A stretch of DNA of 64,000 bases from JAAUUJ01 sp964392245 (GCA_964392245.1 CAYMOX010000016.1:1-64000); one strand, 5' to 3'. Shown: positions 27,080 through 36,640, counted from the stretch's first letter. Numbers and translations: made by a program. Notes: generated by a model from the letters alone, not told the origin.

Positions 27080-28720
27080 ATGACCAAATATATCTTTGTG
27101 ACCGGAGGAGTGGTTTCCAGTATTGGGAAAGGAATCATCGCGGCCAGTCTAGGGCGATTGCTCAAGTCGCGGGACTACTCCGTGTCCATCCTGAAGCTTG
27201 ATCCCTACATCAATGTGGATCCGGGCACCATGAGTCCTTACCAGCATGGGGAAGTCTTTGTCACGGATGATGGGGCAGAAACCGACCTGGATCTGGGGCA
27301 CTATGAGCGCTTTACGGACACCAGTATGTCTAAGCTGAACAATGTCACCACAGGTAGTATTTATCAGGCGGTGATCCTAAAGGAACGGCGAGGGGACTAC
27401 CAGGGTGGCACAGTCCAGGTCATCCCCCATGTTACGAATGAAATTAAAGAACGGATCAAACGGGTGGCACAGGATACCCATCCAGATGTCGTGATTGTGG
27501 AAGTGGGGGGGACGGTTGGGGATATTGAATCTCTGCCTTATCTAGAAGCAATCCGGCAATTTCGCAAGGACGCGGGGCGAGGCAATGTCATGTACATCCA
27601 CGTGACGCTGGTCCCCCTGATCAAGGCGGCGGGGGAAATGAAAACAAAACCCACTCAACACTCGGTTAAAGAGTTGCGCTCGATTGGGATTCAGCCGGAT
27701 ATGCTGGTTTGCCGCTGTGAGGAGCCCCTGCAGCCCAGCTTGAAAGCCAAGATCGCCGAATTTTGTGACGTTCCCGAATCTTGTGTGATCCAGGCTCAGG
27801 ATGCCCCCAGTATCTACGATGTGCCTCTGATCATGGAGAAGGAAGGTCTGGCTCATCAGGTGATGGATATTTTGAACATGGAACCGCGGTCTCCCGATCT
27901 GCATCACTGGCAGGTGCTGGTGGAACGGTTGCATCATCCGCAGCACGAGGTGGACATTGCTCTGGTGGGTAAATACGTGCAGTTAACCGATGCTTATCTC
28001 TCGGTGGTGGAAGCCCTGGGCCATGCGGGGCTGGCCTTGAACTGTCGGGTGCGGATCCGGTGGGTATCGGCGGAGAATGTGGAACTGCAGGGACCAGAGG
28101 TATTATTGCAGGGGATAGATGGGGTTGTGGTGCCCGGTGGGTTTGGTCACCGTGGCGTGGCAGGTAAAATTCGGACAGTGGGCTATGTCCGTGATCACCA
28201 GCTTCCCTATTTAGGACTATGTCTGGGGATGCAGTGTGCGGTGATTGACTGGGGGGTGAAACAGGCTCATCTGGAGCAGGCCAACAGTTCTGAGTTTGAT
28301 CCCGATACCCCCAACCCGGTGATCAGTTTGCTCCCCGAGCAACGGGATGTGGAGGATCTGGGAGGGACCATGCGCTTAGGTCTATACCCCTGCAAACTGC
28401 AACCCCAAACCCTGGCGGCTCAACTGTACGGGGAGTCTGTGATCTACGAGCGGCATCGTCACCGCTATGAGTTTAATAATGCCTACCGGACCTTGTTTAT
28501 TGAATCGGGGTATGTGATCAGCGGCACTTCTCCTGATAACCGTTTGGTGGAGATCATTGAACTACCCTCCCATCCCTATTTCCTTGCCACCCAATTCCAT
28601 CCCGAGTTTCGCTCTCGTCCGGATAAACCTCACCCGCTTTTTTACGGCCTTGTGGAAGCAGCTCTTGCTCATCGCCAGCAGCGGCAATCTTCCCCCCTGG
28701 TGCATTTGCAAAATACTTGA
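27080..28720 (+). CDS. pyrG: CTP synthase
   Basis: This 546-residue enzyme converts UTP to CTP with glutamine nitrogen. The N-terminal synthetase domain begins FVTGGVVSSIGKGI and contains the P-loop. The C-terminal class I glutaminase has the nucleophile in LGLCLGMQCAV and the histidine/glutamate pair in TQFHPEF. I chose ATG 27080; a GTG one codon earlier is possible. A 200-base intergenic stretch separates it from the divergent lipA. It ends 14 bases before the end of the convergent alpha-E gene. Confidence 0.97.
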   Translation: MTKYIFVTGGVVSSIGKGIIAASLGRLLKSRDYSVSILKLDPYINVDPGTMSPYQHGEVFVTDDGAETDLDLGHYERFTDTSMSKLNNVTTGSIYQAVILKERRGDYQGGTVQVIPHVTNEIKERIKRVAQDTHPDVVIVEVGGTVGDIESLPYLEAIRQFRKDAGRGNVMYIHVTLVPLIKAAGEMKTKPTQHSVKELRSIGIQPDMLVCRCEEPLQPSLKAKIAEFCDVPESCVIQAQDAPSIYDVPLIMEKEGLAHQVMDILNMEPRSPDLHHWQVLVERLHHPQHEVDIALVGKYVQLTDAYLSVVEALGHAGLALNCRVRIRWVSAENVELQGPEVLLQGIDGVVVPGGFGHRGVAGKIRTVGYVRDHQLPYLGLCLGMQCAVIDWGVKQAHLEQANSSEFDPDTPNPVISLLPEQRDVEDLGGTMRLGLYPCKLQPQTLAAQLYGESVIYERHRHRYEFNNAYRTLFIESGYVISGTSPDNRLVEIIELPSHPYFLATQFHPEFRSRPDKPHPLFYGLVEAALAHRQQRQSSPLVHLQNT

Positions 28721-28734
28721 ATGCTTGCTTTCAT

Positions 28735-29700
28735 CTACGGCACTGTACTGGTGGATTGGGAAAAGAAAGTGGCAAACATTTTGTCGTCAATTCGGTTTAA
28801 CTGCAGCTGTAAATCATTGAGAAACTCATGTAAGCCCTGGTGAATAATTTCATCAATGGTGAGATACCCCAATTCAGACTGGAGACGCCCCAGGGATCGC
28901 TCTACCGGATCTCTCCAGGTGCCAGAGGGTGTACCTGTGATCTGACGGAGGGAGTGATCGGCCTGCATGAGGCAAAACATAATCGAGCGAGGAAATTCAC
29001 GATCCAGAATCAGGAATTCAGCAACACCAGTGGGGCTGATGCGATGGTGTCGGCTTTTTTTGCGATACATTTCATAGGCGCTGGTGGATTTAAGTAACGC
29101 AATCCATTGCAGATCATCCAGAACTGATCCCACGTCCTGAGGTGAAGGCAGCAAAATAAAATATTTCACATCCAGGATGCGCGAGGTTTTATCGGCCCGC
29201 TCCAGTAGGCGACCCATCTGACCAAAGTGCCAGCCTTCGCTGTGGGACATGGTGGCATCCATCACCCCCGCAAATAAATGACTGGCAAGTTTGATCTCAC
29301 TGAAGAGGGCACTGACATCTGGCAAGGAGAATTGCTGGGTTCCCTGTTTCACCAGCAGGTAAAAACTATTCAGCTGTTCCCACATTTCGGAGGAGATAAT
29401 CTCACGAACCGAGCGGGCATTTTCGCGGGCTTTATGCAGACAATTAAGGATGGAATTGGGATAGTTTGGATCAAAGGCTAAAAAATGAATTGTGGTTTCG
29501 GCGCTGGCCATGCCGTAGCGCTCTAGAAAGAGGTTGAGATCACCCGTAGCCGCCAGAATCGGATCCCACTGCTGAGTCATGCCTGGGGAAGGAGCATCAA
29601 GAATCAGATTGAGATTGACATCAATAAAGCGGGCAACATTTTCTGCTCGCTCCACGTAGCGGTTAATCCAATAGATGGAATCAGCAACCCGGCTCAACAT
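28735..29700 (-). CDS. Alpha-E domain protein (DUF403)
   Basis: This 321-residue, almost all-helical protein begins MLSRVADSIYWINRYVERAENVAR, as alpha-E family members do. The family accompanies circularly permuted ATP-grasp enzymes in predicted peptide-modifying gene clusters; its biochemical role is unknown. Its start overlaps the end of the ATP-grasp gene by seven bases, so the two are cotranscribed and probably coupled. A transglutaminase-like gene, the usual third member, lies 3 kb away on the other strand rather than inside the operon. Confidence 0.9.
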   Translation of the reverse strand: MLSRVADSIYWINRYVERAENVARFIDVNLNLILDAPSPGMTQQWDPILAATGDLNLFLERYGMASAETTIHFLAFDPNYPNSILNCLHKARENARSVREIISSEMWEQLNSFYLLVKQGTQQFSLPDVSALFSEIKLASHLFAGVMDATMSHSEGWHFGQMGRLLERADKTSRILDVKYFILLPSPQDVGSVLDDLQWIALLKSTSAYEMYRKKSRHHRISPTGVAEFLILDREFPRSIMFCLMQADHSLRQITGTPSGTWRDPVERSLGRLQSELGYLTIDEIIHQGLHEFLNDLQLQLNRIDDKMFATFFSQSTSTVP

Positions 29701-31157
29701 GGCGGATCCTCACACAGCACCCAGGTGTCTTTACTGCCGCCCCCCTGCGAGGAATTCACGACTAGCGATCCGCGTTTGAGGGCCACCCGCGTCAGTCCCC
29801 CGGGATGCACATAAATCTCCTTGCCAAAGAGAACATAAGGACGCAGATCCACATGACAGCCCTCCAGGGTGTAGCCTCCTGATGGATCGGGAATTAATGT
29901 GGGGACACGGGAGAGACAAAGGGTGGGTTGGGCAATGTAGTTACGGGGATTGGCCTGCAATCGCTGGGCAAACTCCTGCCGTTGATCGGGCGTCGATTGC
30001 GGACCCATGAGCATGCCATAGCCACCCGACTCATTGGCTGCTTTCACCACTAGATGCTCCAGATGGGCCAGAACATACTCCCGTTGGGGTGGATCACTGC
30101 AGATGTAGGTGGGAACATTGGCCAGCAATTGATCTTCCCCCAGGTAATACTTGATCATCTGGGGAACGTAGGCATAGATCACTTTGTCATCAGCAATGCC
30201 AGTGCCAGGAGCATTGGCTATCCCCAGACGACCGGAGCGGTAGACTTCCATGAGGCCGGGGACCCCCAGCAGGGAATTCGGATTGAAAACCAGCGGATCG
30301 AGAAACGTATCGTCGATCCGGCGATAAACCACATCCACGCGACGCAGACCCCGGGTGGTGCGCATTTGCAGATAGCCATCCGCCACCACCAGATCCCGAC
30401 CCTCCACCAGTTCGACTCCCATTTGCTGGGCGAGAAAGGAATGCTCAAAATAGGCGGAATTATAGATTCCTGGCGTAAGAACCACCACCGTGGGATCCGT
30501 GAGATGGGCGGGCAGCAGATGCAGGAGGGTTTCCAGGAGGTGACTGGGATATTCATCCACAGGTTGGATCCCCAGGGTCTGAAACAGCGTCGGAAAAATG
30601 CTTTTCATCACCCGCCGATTTTCCAGGACATAGGAGATCCCGGAAGGACAACGCAGATTATCTTCTAAAACGTACCAGCGACCATCCCGATCCCGCACCA
30701 GATCCGTCCCGGTGATGTGGCACCAGATGTGATCGGGAGGTGTGAGGCCCACACAGGCAGGCAGGAAGCCCTGGGCAGAGGCAATGATTTCCCGAGGAAT
30801 CACTCCATCTTTCAGGATCTTCTGATCGTGATAGATGTCATCAATAAAGAGGTTGAGGGCATAGATTCTTTGTTTCAACCCAGCTTCCAGGTGCCGCCAC
30901 TCAGCCGCCGAGAGAATGCGAGGGATGACGTCAAAGGGAAAAATGCGCTCCGCTCCCTGAGCATCGCTGTACACCCCGAAGGTAATGCCCATGCGGTAGA
31001 AGGCGGCCTGAGCTGCATCCTGCCGTTGCCTGAGTTCCCCCTCCTTCAGGGAGTGGATCCTTTCCACCAACGGGATGGCCTGGGGGCGCGGTTGATTGAG
31101 AGCTGCAAAGAGCTCGTCGTAAAAACCTACCCCCGGATCATAGGTGTCGAAACGCAC
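29694..31157 (-). CDS. Circularly permuted type 2 ATP-grasp protein (DUF404/407)
   Basis: This 487-residue protein starts MRFDTYDPGVGFYDELF, a common start in the family, and shows LEDNLRCPSGISYVLENR, DVVYRRIDDTFLDPL and VVKAANESGGYGML, the last being the nucleotide-binding region. These enzymes are predicted to form amide bonds using ATP, perhaps making or extending a peptide. The start appears to be a GTG at 31157. It is the first gene of a two-gene operon with the alpha-E protein and sits downstream of the carotenoid oxygenase gene on the same strand, 75 bases apart. Confidence 0.9.
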   Translation of the reverse strand: MRFDTYDPGVGFYDELFAALNQPRPQAIPLVERIHSLKEGELRQRQDAAQAAFYRMGITFGVYSDAQGAERIFPFDVIPRILSAAEWRHLEAGLKQRIYALNLFIDDIYHDQKILKDGVIPREIIASAQGFLPACVGLTPPDHIWCHITGTDLVRDRDGRWYVLEDNLRCPSGISYVLENRRVMKSIFPTLFQTLGIQPVDEYPSHLLETLLHLLPAHLTDPTVVVLTPGIYNSAYFEHSFLAQQMGVELVEGRDLVVADGYLQMRTTRGLRRVDVVYRRIDDTFLDPLVFNPNSLLGVPGLMEVYRSGRLGIANAPGTGIADDKVIYAYVPQMIKYYLGEDQLLANVPTYICSDPPQREYVLAHLEHLVVKAANESGGYGMLMGPQSTPDQRQEFAQRLQANPRNYIAQPTLCLSRVPTLIPDPSGGYTLEGCHVDLRPYVLFGKEIYVHPGGLTRVALKRGSLVVNSSQGGGSKDTWVLCEDPPC

Positions 31158-31232
31158 AGGTGATCAGCAACCCTTTCTCAGAGAACCTGCTTCTACTGTC
31201 GATCTGGAGATGCCCTTTTTTTGTCTCAAGAG

Positions 31233-32687
31233 TTACATTTCGGGGTTGAGAAAAATCTGGGGGGTAAACATACCATGCAGAAGGTATGGAACATGATGCT
31301 TCAGGTGGACCTTGGCCAGCGGCCCCTCAGCTAAACGATCCGCGGCAAATATTGCCAGGAACGAGCGACGGCGACTGGCATCAAACACCAGGGTGAGCAG
31401 CCAACCCTGATCTTCTGCGGTGGCATCCGGATAAGGGATAAACTCAGGTTCCCCCACATAGCCCCAAGGGCCAAAACTAAAGATCTCCTGTTCCCCTGTG
31501 TTGACATTGAATTTAAGCATGGCCTGCAGAGGAGCGTTGCCGGTGGGCAGATGGGTTGCACCCAGGTATACCCATTCATGGGGATGACCAACCACGCGGG
31601 GATGAACGGCGGGGAACTCGACTGTGCGCTCCAGCAGTTGATGCCGTTGCACCTGACCCTGTTCCAGGTTCACTCGAAAACGGCAGAGCTTGCCCGCAGG
31701 CACCTGATCAAAATCCACATCCCGGAAATTCATTTCGGGTTCGAGGGTGGGGAAGCGGTCGTAGACAATCGAATCAAAAAGGATTTCTGCTCCTGATTCA
31801 TAGCCATTGACATGATGAAAGACAAATCCAGCCTCGGTTTCCAGGGTATGCAGGGTGTAGGAATGATCAAAGATCAAGAGTTTTGCTGGAGACTTGGGAT
31901 CGAGATACAAACAGGTGCCCACGGGCTGAAAGCCCAGAAGAAACGGGAAAGGGTTGAGGCCAATGGGATTCTGACAGAAAATGCGGTGGGAAGGGGTCCA
32001 GACAAAATCATGCAAAAAGGCAAAACCGGGAATCGAATGCTCTCGGCGTTCCACCAGCTGACCCTGAGGATCGAGGGTATAGAAGACAATTTTCGAGTTG
32101 AGGCCCGTTTCCACCCCAAAAGCCTGCAAATTGCCGTTGCGGGGATCAAACCGCGGATGAGCGGTGAAGGGTTGAGTGGGGCGAATCAATCCCCCAAAGG
32201 TTTCTCGACCGAGGGTATCCAGAGTCGAGGGATCGAGGCGGTAGGGGGCGGCAGCCTCCCAGAGGGCCAGCAGTTTGTCCCCGTGATAGATAATGTTCGT
32301 GTTGGCGGGGTTTTTGAAGTTGAGATCAAATAAGTTGCTCCACCAGCCTCCCGGTTTTTGGGTGCCAAACACCCCCCGATAAAGAATTTTTCCAGCTTTC
32401 TGTTCTGCCAGATACTCAGGTGTGCGAACAAAACGGTTGGCAAAATGGCATCGCCCTTCGGTAAACGTCAAGGCAATCACCATTCCATCCCCATCAAAAG
32501 GATGACCATACTCCTGGCCATTGATCTCCAGTCTGCCGGGGCCATTGCGGAAGAGGGTTCCCTGAAGCTGACGGGGGAGGGTGCCTTCAATCTCATCGAT
32601 CCAATAGCTGTATTCGTGAGGAAGGGTGGTATAGCCCTGTTCCCAATCTTGATGGGTGAAAGAACTAGCGGCAGAGGTGGTGACCAT
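31233..32687 (-). CDS. Carotenoid cleavage oxygenase (RPE65 family)
   Basis: This protein of about 484 residues belongs to the iron-dependent seven-bladed propeller dioxygenases that cut carotenoids or apocarotenoids to retinal-like aldehydes. The four iron-binding histidines are recognisable in FTAHPRFD, FLHDFVWT, FHHVNGYE and the C-terminal LLHGMF. GTLFRNGPGR and HPFDGDGM near the N-terminus are typical. The frame is open to a TTG at 32744; ATG 32687 (MVTTSAASS) is taken as start. The family includes apocarotenoid 15,15'-oxygenase and others, and substrate choice cannot be read from sequence. No rhodopsin-like gene is nearby. Confidence 0.9.
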   Translation of the reverse strand: MVTTSAASSFTHQDWEQGYTTLPHEYSYWIDEIEGTLPRQLQGTLFRNGPGRLEINGQEYGHPFDGDGMVIALTFTEGRCHFANRFVRTPEYLAEQKAGKILYRGVFGTQKPGGWWSNLFDLNFKNPANTNIIYHGDKLLALWEAAAPYRLDPSTLDTLGRETFGGLIRPTQPFTAHPRFDPRNGNLQAFGVETGLNSKIVFYTLDPQGQLVERREHSIPGFAFLHDFVWTPSHRIFCQNPIGLNPFPFLLGFQPVGTCLYLDPKSPAKLLIFDHSYTLHTLETEAGFVFHHVNGYESGAEILFDSIVYDRFPTLEPEMNFRDVDFDQVPAGKLCRFRVNLEQGQVQRHQLLERTVEFPAVHPRVVGHPHEWVYLGATHLPTGNAPLQAMLKFNVNTGEQEIFSFGPWGYVGEPEFIPYPDATAEDQGWLLTLVFDASRRRSFLAIFAADRLAEGPLAKVHLKHHVPYLLHGMFTPQIFLNPEM

Positions 32688-32767
32688 CGCAATTTGCCTA
32701 ATCAGACCCTCGTTATTCTCGCTTGAATTTATGTTAAGTGCCAATCAACGGTCGAAATGAACTGATC

Positions 32768-33601
32768 TCAGGGCTCAAAGATCTGCTCTTTCACCTCGCC
32801 AAAATCTCCCATGACGCCCAGGGTTTGATTGTTATAGGTTAAGAGGACACCACCAGCATTGCCCGCCCGGATCACAATCGAACGTTCCGCTGTCCAATTG
32901 CGCTGAGATCCGGGTTGGAGTGTGTCCTCGAAAACGGTCTGACCGTCAGCCACCACACGCAGCCAGGAGGGACTGTCTTCGATCTTGATACCAATTTGGA
33001 CGGGCTGGCCATTCACACCCGGTCCATATAAAGGTGGAGTGGAGGAAGGATAGATGCCATCAATGCGTGTCCAGTCCTGAATAGAAGGGAAAATGCGAGG
33101 CAATGTGGTGGGGGTCTCAGGGTTGTTGCCTGCTGTCTCAGAGTTCGTGTTCTCAAACCAGGAGGCGAAAGGGGATACCCGTCCTTCCAATAAAGCGGAG
33201 AGCACCCCAACAGCAACCATGACCAGGATCAAATAGGCGGTCCATAGGTGCAGGGGGCGGAACTGAAAAGACCCCTCCAGGCGCTTAGGAGGGAGAGTGG
33301 TTGTGGAGATGGGAGTAGAGCGGTGAGTGATCAGAGGTTGAGCACGATCAGCCAGGGCCTGACCATTCAAACCTAAATATTCACCGTAGTGTTTGATAAA
33401 CCCACGCACGTAGACCATTTCGGGGAGTTTACTCAGATCTCCCTTTTCCAAAGCGATCAGATACTGGCTTCGGATAAATGTATCGTGAGCTACCTCTGCA
33501 ATGGTGAGCCCGCGTGCTTCCCTTGTCTGGCGCAGGAGGGAGCCTAAAGCTTCTAACGTCTCCATGGGGCTGAAACGGTCCTGTGTAGGTTCAAGAGACA
33601 T
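32768..33601 (-). CDS. RodZ-like helix-turn-helix membrane protein
   Basis: This protein of about 277 residues has the RodZ layout. There is an N-terminal helix-turn-helix (LRQTREARGLTIAEVAHDT, with IRSQYLIALEKGDLSKLPE) and VYVRGFIKHYGEYLGL, one transmembrane helix (about residues 125-145), a proline/threonine-rich linker and a C-terminal beta domain of the DUF4115 kind. RodZ anchors MreB to the membrane and helps set cell shape. ATG 33601 is the likely start; ATG 33565 is an alternative, and the longer open frame to 33667 is inside the upstream gene. It overlaps the end of the pseudouridine synthase gene by 11 bases. Confidence 0.75.
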   Translation of the reverse strand: MSLEPTQDRFSPMETLEALGSLLRQTREARGLTIAEVAHDTFIRSQYLIALEKGDLSKLPEMVYVRGFIKHYGEYLGLNGQALADRAQPLITHRSTPISTTTLPPKRLEGSFQFRPLHLWTAYLILVMVAVGVLSALLEGRVSPFASWFENTNSETAGNNPETPTTLPRIFPSIQDWTRIDGIYPSSTPPLYGPGVNGQPVQIGIKIEDSPSWLRVVADGQTVFEDTLQPGSQRNWTAERSIVIRAGNAGGVLLTYNNQTLGVMGDFGEVKEQIFEP

Positions 33602-34403
33602 GACTGGCTTGTGATTCGCGCTTGAGAGTAGCAACCTCTGTAGGGAGTAGCAACCGACATTGCCCACATTTTAGATCGCCGAGATGTAGGGACCCAACAG
33701 CAATGCGGTGGAGGGTGAGAACGGGGTGTCCGAGCCGACTGGCCACTCTGCGGATCTGTCGTTTTTTCCCTTCATGGAGAACGACTCGTAACCAGGTGGT
33801 GAGGGTTGGGGTTGTATTCCTAGAATCCGAAGAGAGCAGGGACTTGGGAATTAACCGGGGATCCTGAAGGATGACCTCGGCGGGCAGGGTGCGATCATCA
33901 CCCAAGTCTATCCCCTCTTGCCACTGGTGGAGAGTCTGGGGAGAGGGTTGGCCCTGAACTTTGACCAGATAGGTTTTGGGTAGATGATAGCGGGGGTGGG
34001 TGAGATGCAGTGTCAAATCCCCATCATTGCTGAGCAGCAACAGACCGGAACTGTCCCGATCCAGCCTGCCAATGGGGTAGAGGCGAATATGCTGCTCTCG
34101 ATAGGATGCAGGCAGCAAATCCAGAACCGTGGAGCGATCAAAAGGATCCTGGCAGGTGGACAAATATCCTCGCGGTTTATGGAGCATGAGATGGAGCGAC
34201 TGTTCTTCCTGGAACGGGGTGAGGGGGATGGTCCGCCCGTCTACCTGGACTGAATCATGGTCGGGATCAATCTTGATCCCCATCTGATCGACCGTTTGAC
34301 CATTCAACTGCACACGCCCCTGGCGAATCAGTCGTTCGATCTGGCGGCGGGAGGCCACCCCTTGTTGTGCCAGAAGTTTTTGCAACCGCTGGAGTTCTGC
34401 CAT
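33591..34403 (-). CDS. RsuA/RluB-type pseudouridine synthase
   Basis: This 270-residue rRNA-modifying enzyme has an N-terminal S4 RNA-binding domain (LQKLLAQQGVASRRQIERLI, with GRVQLNG) and the catalytic loop PIGRLDRDSSGLLLLSNDG, whose first aspartate is the nucleophile. RQIRRVASRLGHPVLTLHR near the C-terminus is typical of the RsuA/RluB/RluE/RluF group. The exact target uridine cannot be assigned. The open frame extends to 34565, but the S4 domain and ATG 34403 fit the family start. It lies 13 bases downstream of the 148-residue unknown protein and overlaps the RodZ-like gene. Confidence 0.9.
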   Translation of the reverse strand: MAELQRLQKLLAQQGVASRRQIERLIRQGRVQLNGQTVDQMGIKIDPDHDSVQVDGRTIPLTPFQEEQSLHLMLHKPRGYLSTCQDPFDRSTVLDLLPASYREQHIRLYPIGRLDRDSSGLLLLSNDGDLTLHLTHPRYHLPKTYLVKVQGQPSPQTLHQWQEGIDLGDDRTLPAEVILQDPRLIPKSLLSSDSRNTTPTLTTWLRVVLHEGKKRQIRRVASRLGHPVLTLHRIAVGSLHLGDLKCGQCRLLLPTEVATLKRESQASHVS

Positions 34404-34416
34404 TTCGGGTTTGGAA

Positions 34417-34863
34417 TTAGAGACTGGCTGAGGATCGGGGAGGGGGGGGACTGGACCAGTTGCCAATAAACGAGTAGACCAGATCACAATCAAATTCTTC
34501 TGCCAGGCGGCAGACTTCTTTAAGATCGGCGACGGACCAGATGCTCCAGCTCCCCCGGGTTTCATCGTTTACTCTCACCTCGACACGATTGCCATCAATG
34601 AAAATCACTCGTCGGCCTTTTTTGTCGATGGGATCGTGGGAAGCCCGAGGTTGTTGAGGATCTAGGCCCAGGCTGGACATGGCCAAATAGAGCTGCGGTA
34701 GCGCTGAGAGCAGAAACTGGCTCGCTTGCTCAGGTTGCTCTTTCAGACAGGCTAATAATGCTTCTGTGACTGTTTCATTCAGCTGTCGGAGGGCCTGGAG
34801 AGGAGACACCGCTTCCTTACCAGGGCTGGCTTGGCGTTGCCTCAGAGCACTATGAAGATCCAT
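34417..34863 (-). CDS. Conserved hypothetical protein, 148 residues
   Basis: I do not recognise this soluble protein. The first 70 residues look helical. The second half reads as alternating strand and helix (RRVIFIDGNRVEVRVNDE, then ADLKEVCRLAEEFDCDLVYS). It starts at ATG 34863 and is the first gene of a three-gene run with the pseudouridine synthase and RodZ-like genes. No catalytic motif is visible. The proline-rich C-terminus (SSPPPPRSS) is probably flexible. Confidence 0.65.
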   Translation of the reverse strand: MDLHSALRQRQASPGKEAVSPLQALRQLNETVTEALLACLKEQPEQASQFLLSALPQLYLAMSSLGLDPQQPRASHDPIDKKGRRVIFIDGNRVEVRVNDETRGSWSIWSVADLKEVCRLAEEFDCDLVYSFIGNWSSPPPPRSSASL

Positions 34864-35042
34864 CTAAGAGAAAATTTGGGTGAAGAGAGCTGATTTGGAT
34901 TGACTTTATCATATCAAGTTCCTGATGGATTAACTCTGAATCCAGGTCAGGTTGGCGGTTTCAAGCACTTTTTCTACTAGGTTGCAGTTGTTTTCTCCTG
35001 ATAAGAATCAGAGGATTTTGCGATCGGTGATGTTCTGAAGTA

Positions 35043-35070
35043 GAAAAAAAAGCGCAGCCGTGGCCGCGCT
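35043..35070 (-). terminator. Rho-independent terminator after the MoeB operon
   Basis: Read on the minus strand, AGCGC (35070-35066) and GCGCT (35055-35051) can pair, with a further inner GCC/GGC pairing, and an eight-base T run follows immediately. It lies about 30 bases beyond the stop of the MoeB-like gene. This is the clearest intrinsic terminator seen in the window. Confidence 0.75.
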
Positions 35071-35097
35071 CAGTTTGTAAAGGATCTGAAACGGAGA

Positions 35098-36354
35098 TTA
35101 GTATCGAGGAATGGAGGGGTCGACTTCCTCGCCCCAAGCAAGAATTCCCCCCTTCAGGTTCAATCCCTGGATGCCCGCTTCTTGCAGGATTTGCAGGGCT
35201 TTGGCGGAGCGAATCCCACTCTTGCAGAGAACGATCAGTTCCGATCCGTTAACCAGGGAGCGAACACGGTTGATCCCCTCACCGTTTTCAATGTCTGAGA
35301 GGGGAATCAAAGTGGCTCCCGGGATGCTAGCAATCTCAAATTCACCTGGATTGCGAACATCGATCAGGACATAGCCGCTGCCGTTATCCATGCGAGATTT
35401 GAGATCTAGGGGAGTGATCTCGGCCACCTGAGGAGTGGCTGCCTCCATCTGGGGAATGCCGCAGAACTGTTCGTAGTCAATGAGTTCGGTAATGGGGAGG
35501 GTATGGGGGTTCTTGCGCAGCTTTAACTCACGGAAGCTCATTTTGAGAGAGTCATAGAGTAGCAAGCGACCACTCAAGGTTGTGTTGACCCCCAGCAGGA
35601 TCTTGATGGTTTCAGTGGCCTGGATTACACCGATGATGCCCGGCAGAATCCCTAACACCCCCCCTTCGGCACAGGAGGGCACCAACCCAGGAGGGGGAGG
35701 ATCAGGATAGAGATCACGGTAATGGGGTCCAGGTGCCTCAGGATCATAGAACCAATCCTGCTTCTGCTGGCGCAGGGTGTCCCGTTCTGCTGGAGAGAGG
35801 GTGTCCCAGCCTTCAGGACGTTTCCATGTACCTTTGTGGTTAAAGACGGTGGCCTGACCTTCAAACCGGAAGATCGATCCGTAAACATTGGGTTTGCCCG
35901 TGATCACACAGGCGTCATTGACCAGATAGCGGGTGGGAAAATTATCCGTGCCATCCACCACAATGTCATAGTCAGAGAAGATCTCAAGAGCATTGCTGGA
36001 CTGGAGGCGGGTGTTGTAAAGATCCACCTGGCAGTGGGGGTTAATCTCCAGAATGCGATTTTTGGCGGATTCGATCTTGGGCTTGCCCACCCAGGAGGTG
36101 CCGTGGATCACCTGACGTTGCAGGTTGGAGCTATCCACCACATCAAAGTCAACAATGCCAATGCGACCTACACCCGCAGCAGCGAGATACAGAAGTAAGG
36201 GAGATCCTAGGCCACCTGTACCAATGCAGAGGACACTGCCAGCTTTCAGGCGCTTTTGCCCCTCCAGTCCTACCTCAGGCAGGATCAGGTGGCGGGAAAA
36301 TCTCTCCATCTCATCACGGGAGAGCGTAATGGAACTGGTATGAGCATTAAGCAT
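35098..36354 (-). CDS. moeB: MoeB/ThiF-type adenylyltransferase with rhodanese domain
   Basis: This 418-residue E1-like enzyme activates the C-terminal glycine of a ubiquitin-fold sulfur carrier by adenylation. Its C-terminal rhodanese domain supplies sulfur to make a thiocarboxylate. The nucleotide loop GTGGLGSP is at 45-52, the DFDVVDSSNLQRQ segment follows, and the rhodanese active cysteine is C377 in VLCKSGIRSA. I chose ATG 36354, 4 bases after the MoaD-like stop. The GGAGG that forms the carrier's Gly-Gly codons lies 11 bases upstream and may act as ribosome binding site. It is the last gene of the JAMM/MoaD/MoeB operon and is followed by a terminator. Confidence 0.9.
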   Translation of the reverse strand: MLNAHTSSITLSRDEMERFSRHLILPEVGLEGQKRLKAGSVLCIGTGGLGSPLLLYLAAAGVGRIGIVDFDVVDSSNLQRQVIHGTSWVGKPKIESAKNRILEINPHCQVDLYNTRLQSSNALEIFSDYDIVVDGTDNFPTRYLVNDACVITGKPNVYGSIFRFEGQATVFNHKGTWKRPEGWDTLSPAERDTLRQQKQDWFYDPEAPGPHYRDLYPDPPPPGLVPSCAEGGVLGILPGIIGVIQATETIKILLGVNTTLSGRLLLYDSLKMSFRELKLRKNPHTLPITELIDYEQFCGIPQMEAATPQVAEITPLDLKSRMDNGSGYVLIDVRNPGEFEIASIPGATLIPLSDIENGEGINRVRSLVNGSELIVLCKSGIRSAKALQILQEAGIQGLNLKGGILAWGEEVDPSIPRY

Positions 36355-36358
36355 GGAT

Positions 36359-36640
36359 CTAGAAACCTCCAGCGATGGATGGAACAATGCTGATCGTGGC
36401 TGGACCAGAAATGGGGGTGTCATTCCCCTGCTCAAGGTGACGGATATCCTCATCGTTGAGATAGACATTGACGAAGTTTCTGAGCTGCCCAGACTCGGAG
36501 TAGAGGTGACGTTTGAGATCGGTGTAGCGCTCCACCAGGTTGTCCATCACCTGTCCAACACTTTCGCCTTCAATCTGAACACTCTCCTGGTTGTCGGTAT
36601 AGGACCGGAGAGGAGCTGGAATGAATACAGTAACTGACAT
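36359..36640 (-). CDS. MoaD/ThiS-family sulfur carrier with C-terminal GGF
   Basis: This 93-residue ubiquitin-fold protein ends ...SIAGGF. Mature sulfur carriers end in Gly-Gly, so the terminal Phe should block adenylation until removed. The gene sits between a JAMM metalloprotease and a MoeB/rhodanese protein, exactly the partners needed to trim and then activate it. The same logic is known for QbsE and related carriers and resembles the CysO/Mec+ system of mycobacteria. The core (VTVFIPAPLRSYT at the N-terminus) is typical of the family. The sulfur acceptor pathway (cysteine, methionine, cofactor) cannot be decided here. Confidence 0.85.
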   Translation of the reverse strand: MSVTVFIPAPLRSYTDNQESVQIEGESVGQVMDNLVERYTDLKRHLYSESGQLRNFVNVYLNDEDIRHLEQGNDTPISGPATISIVPSIAGGF

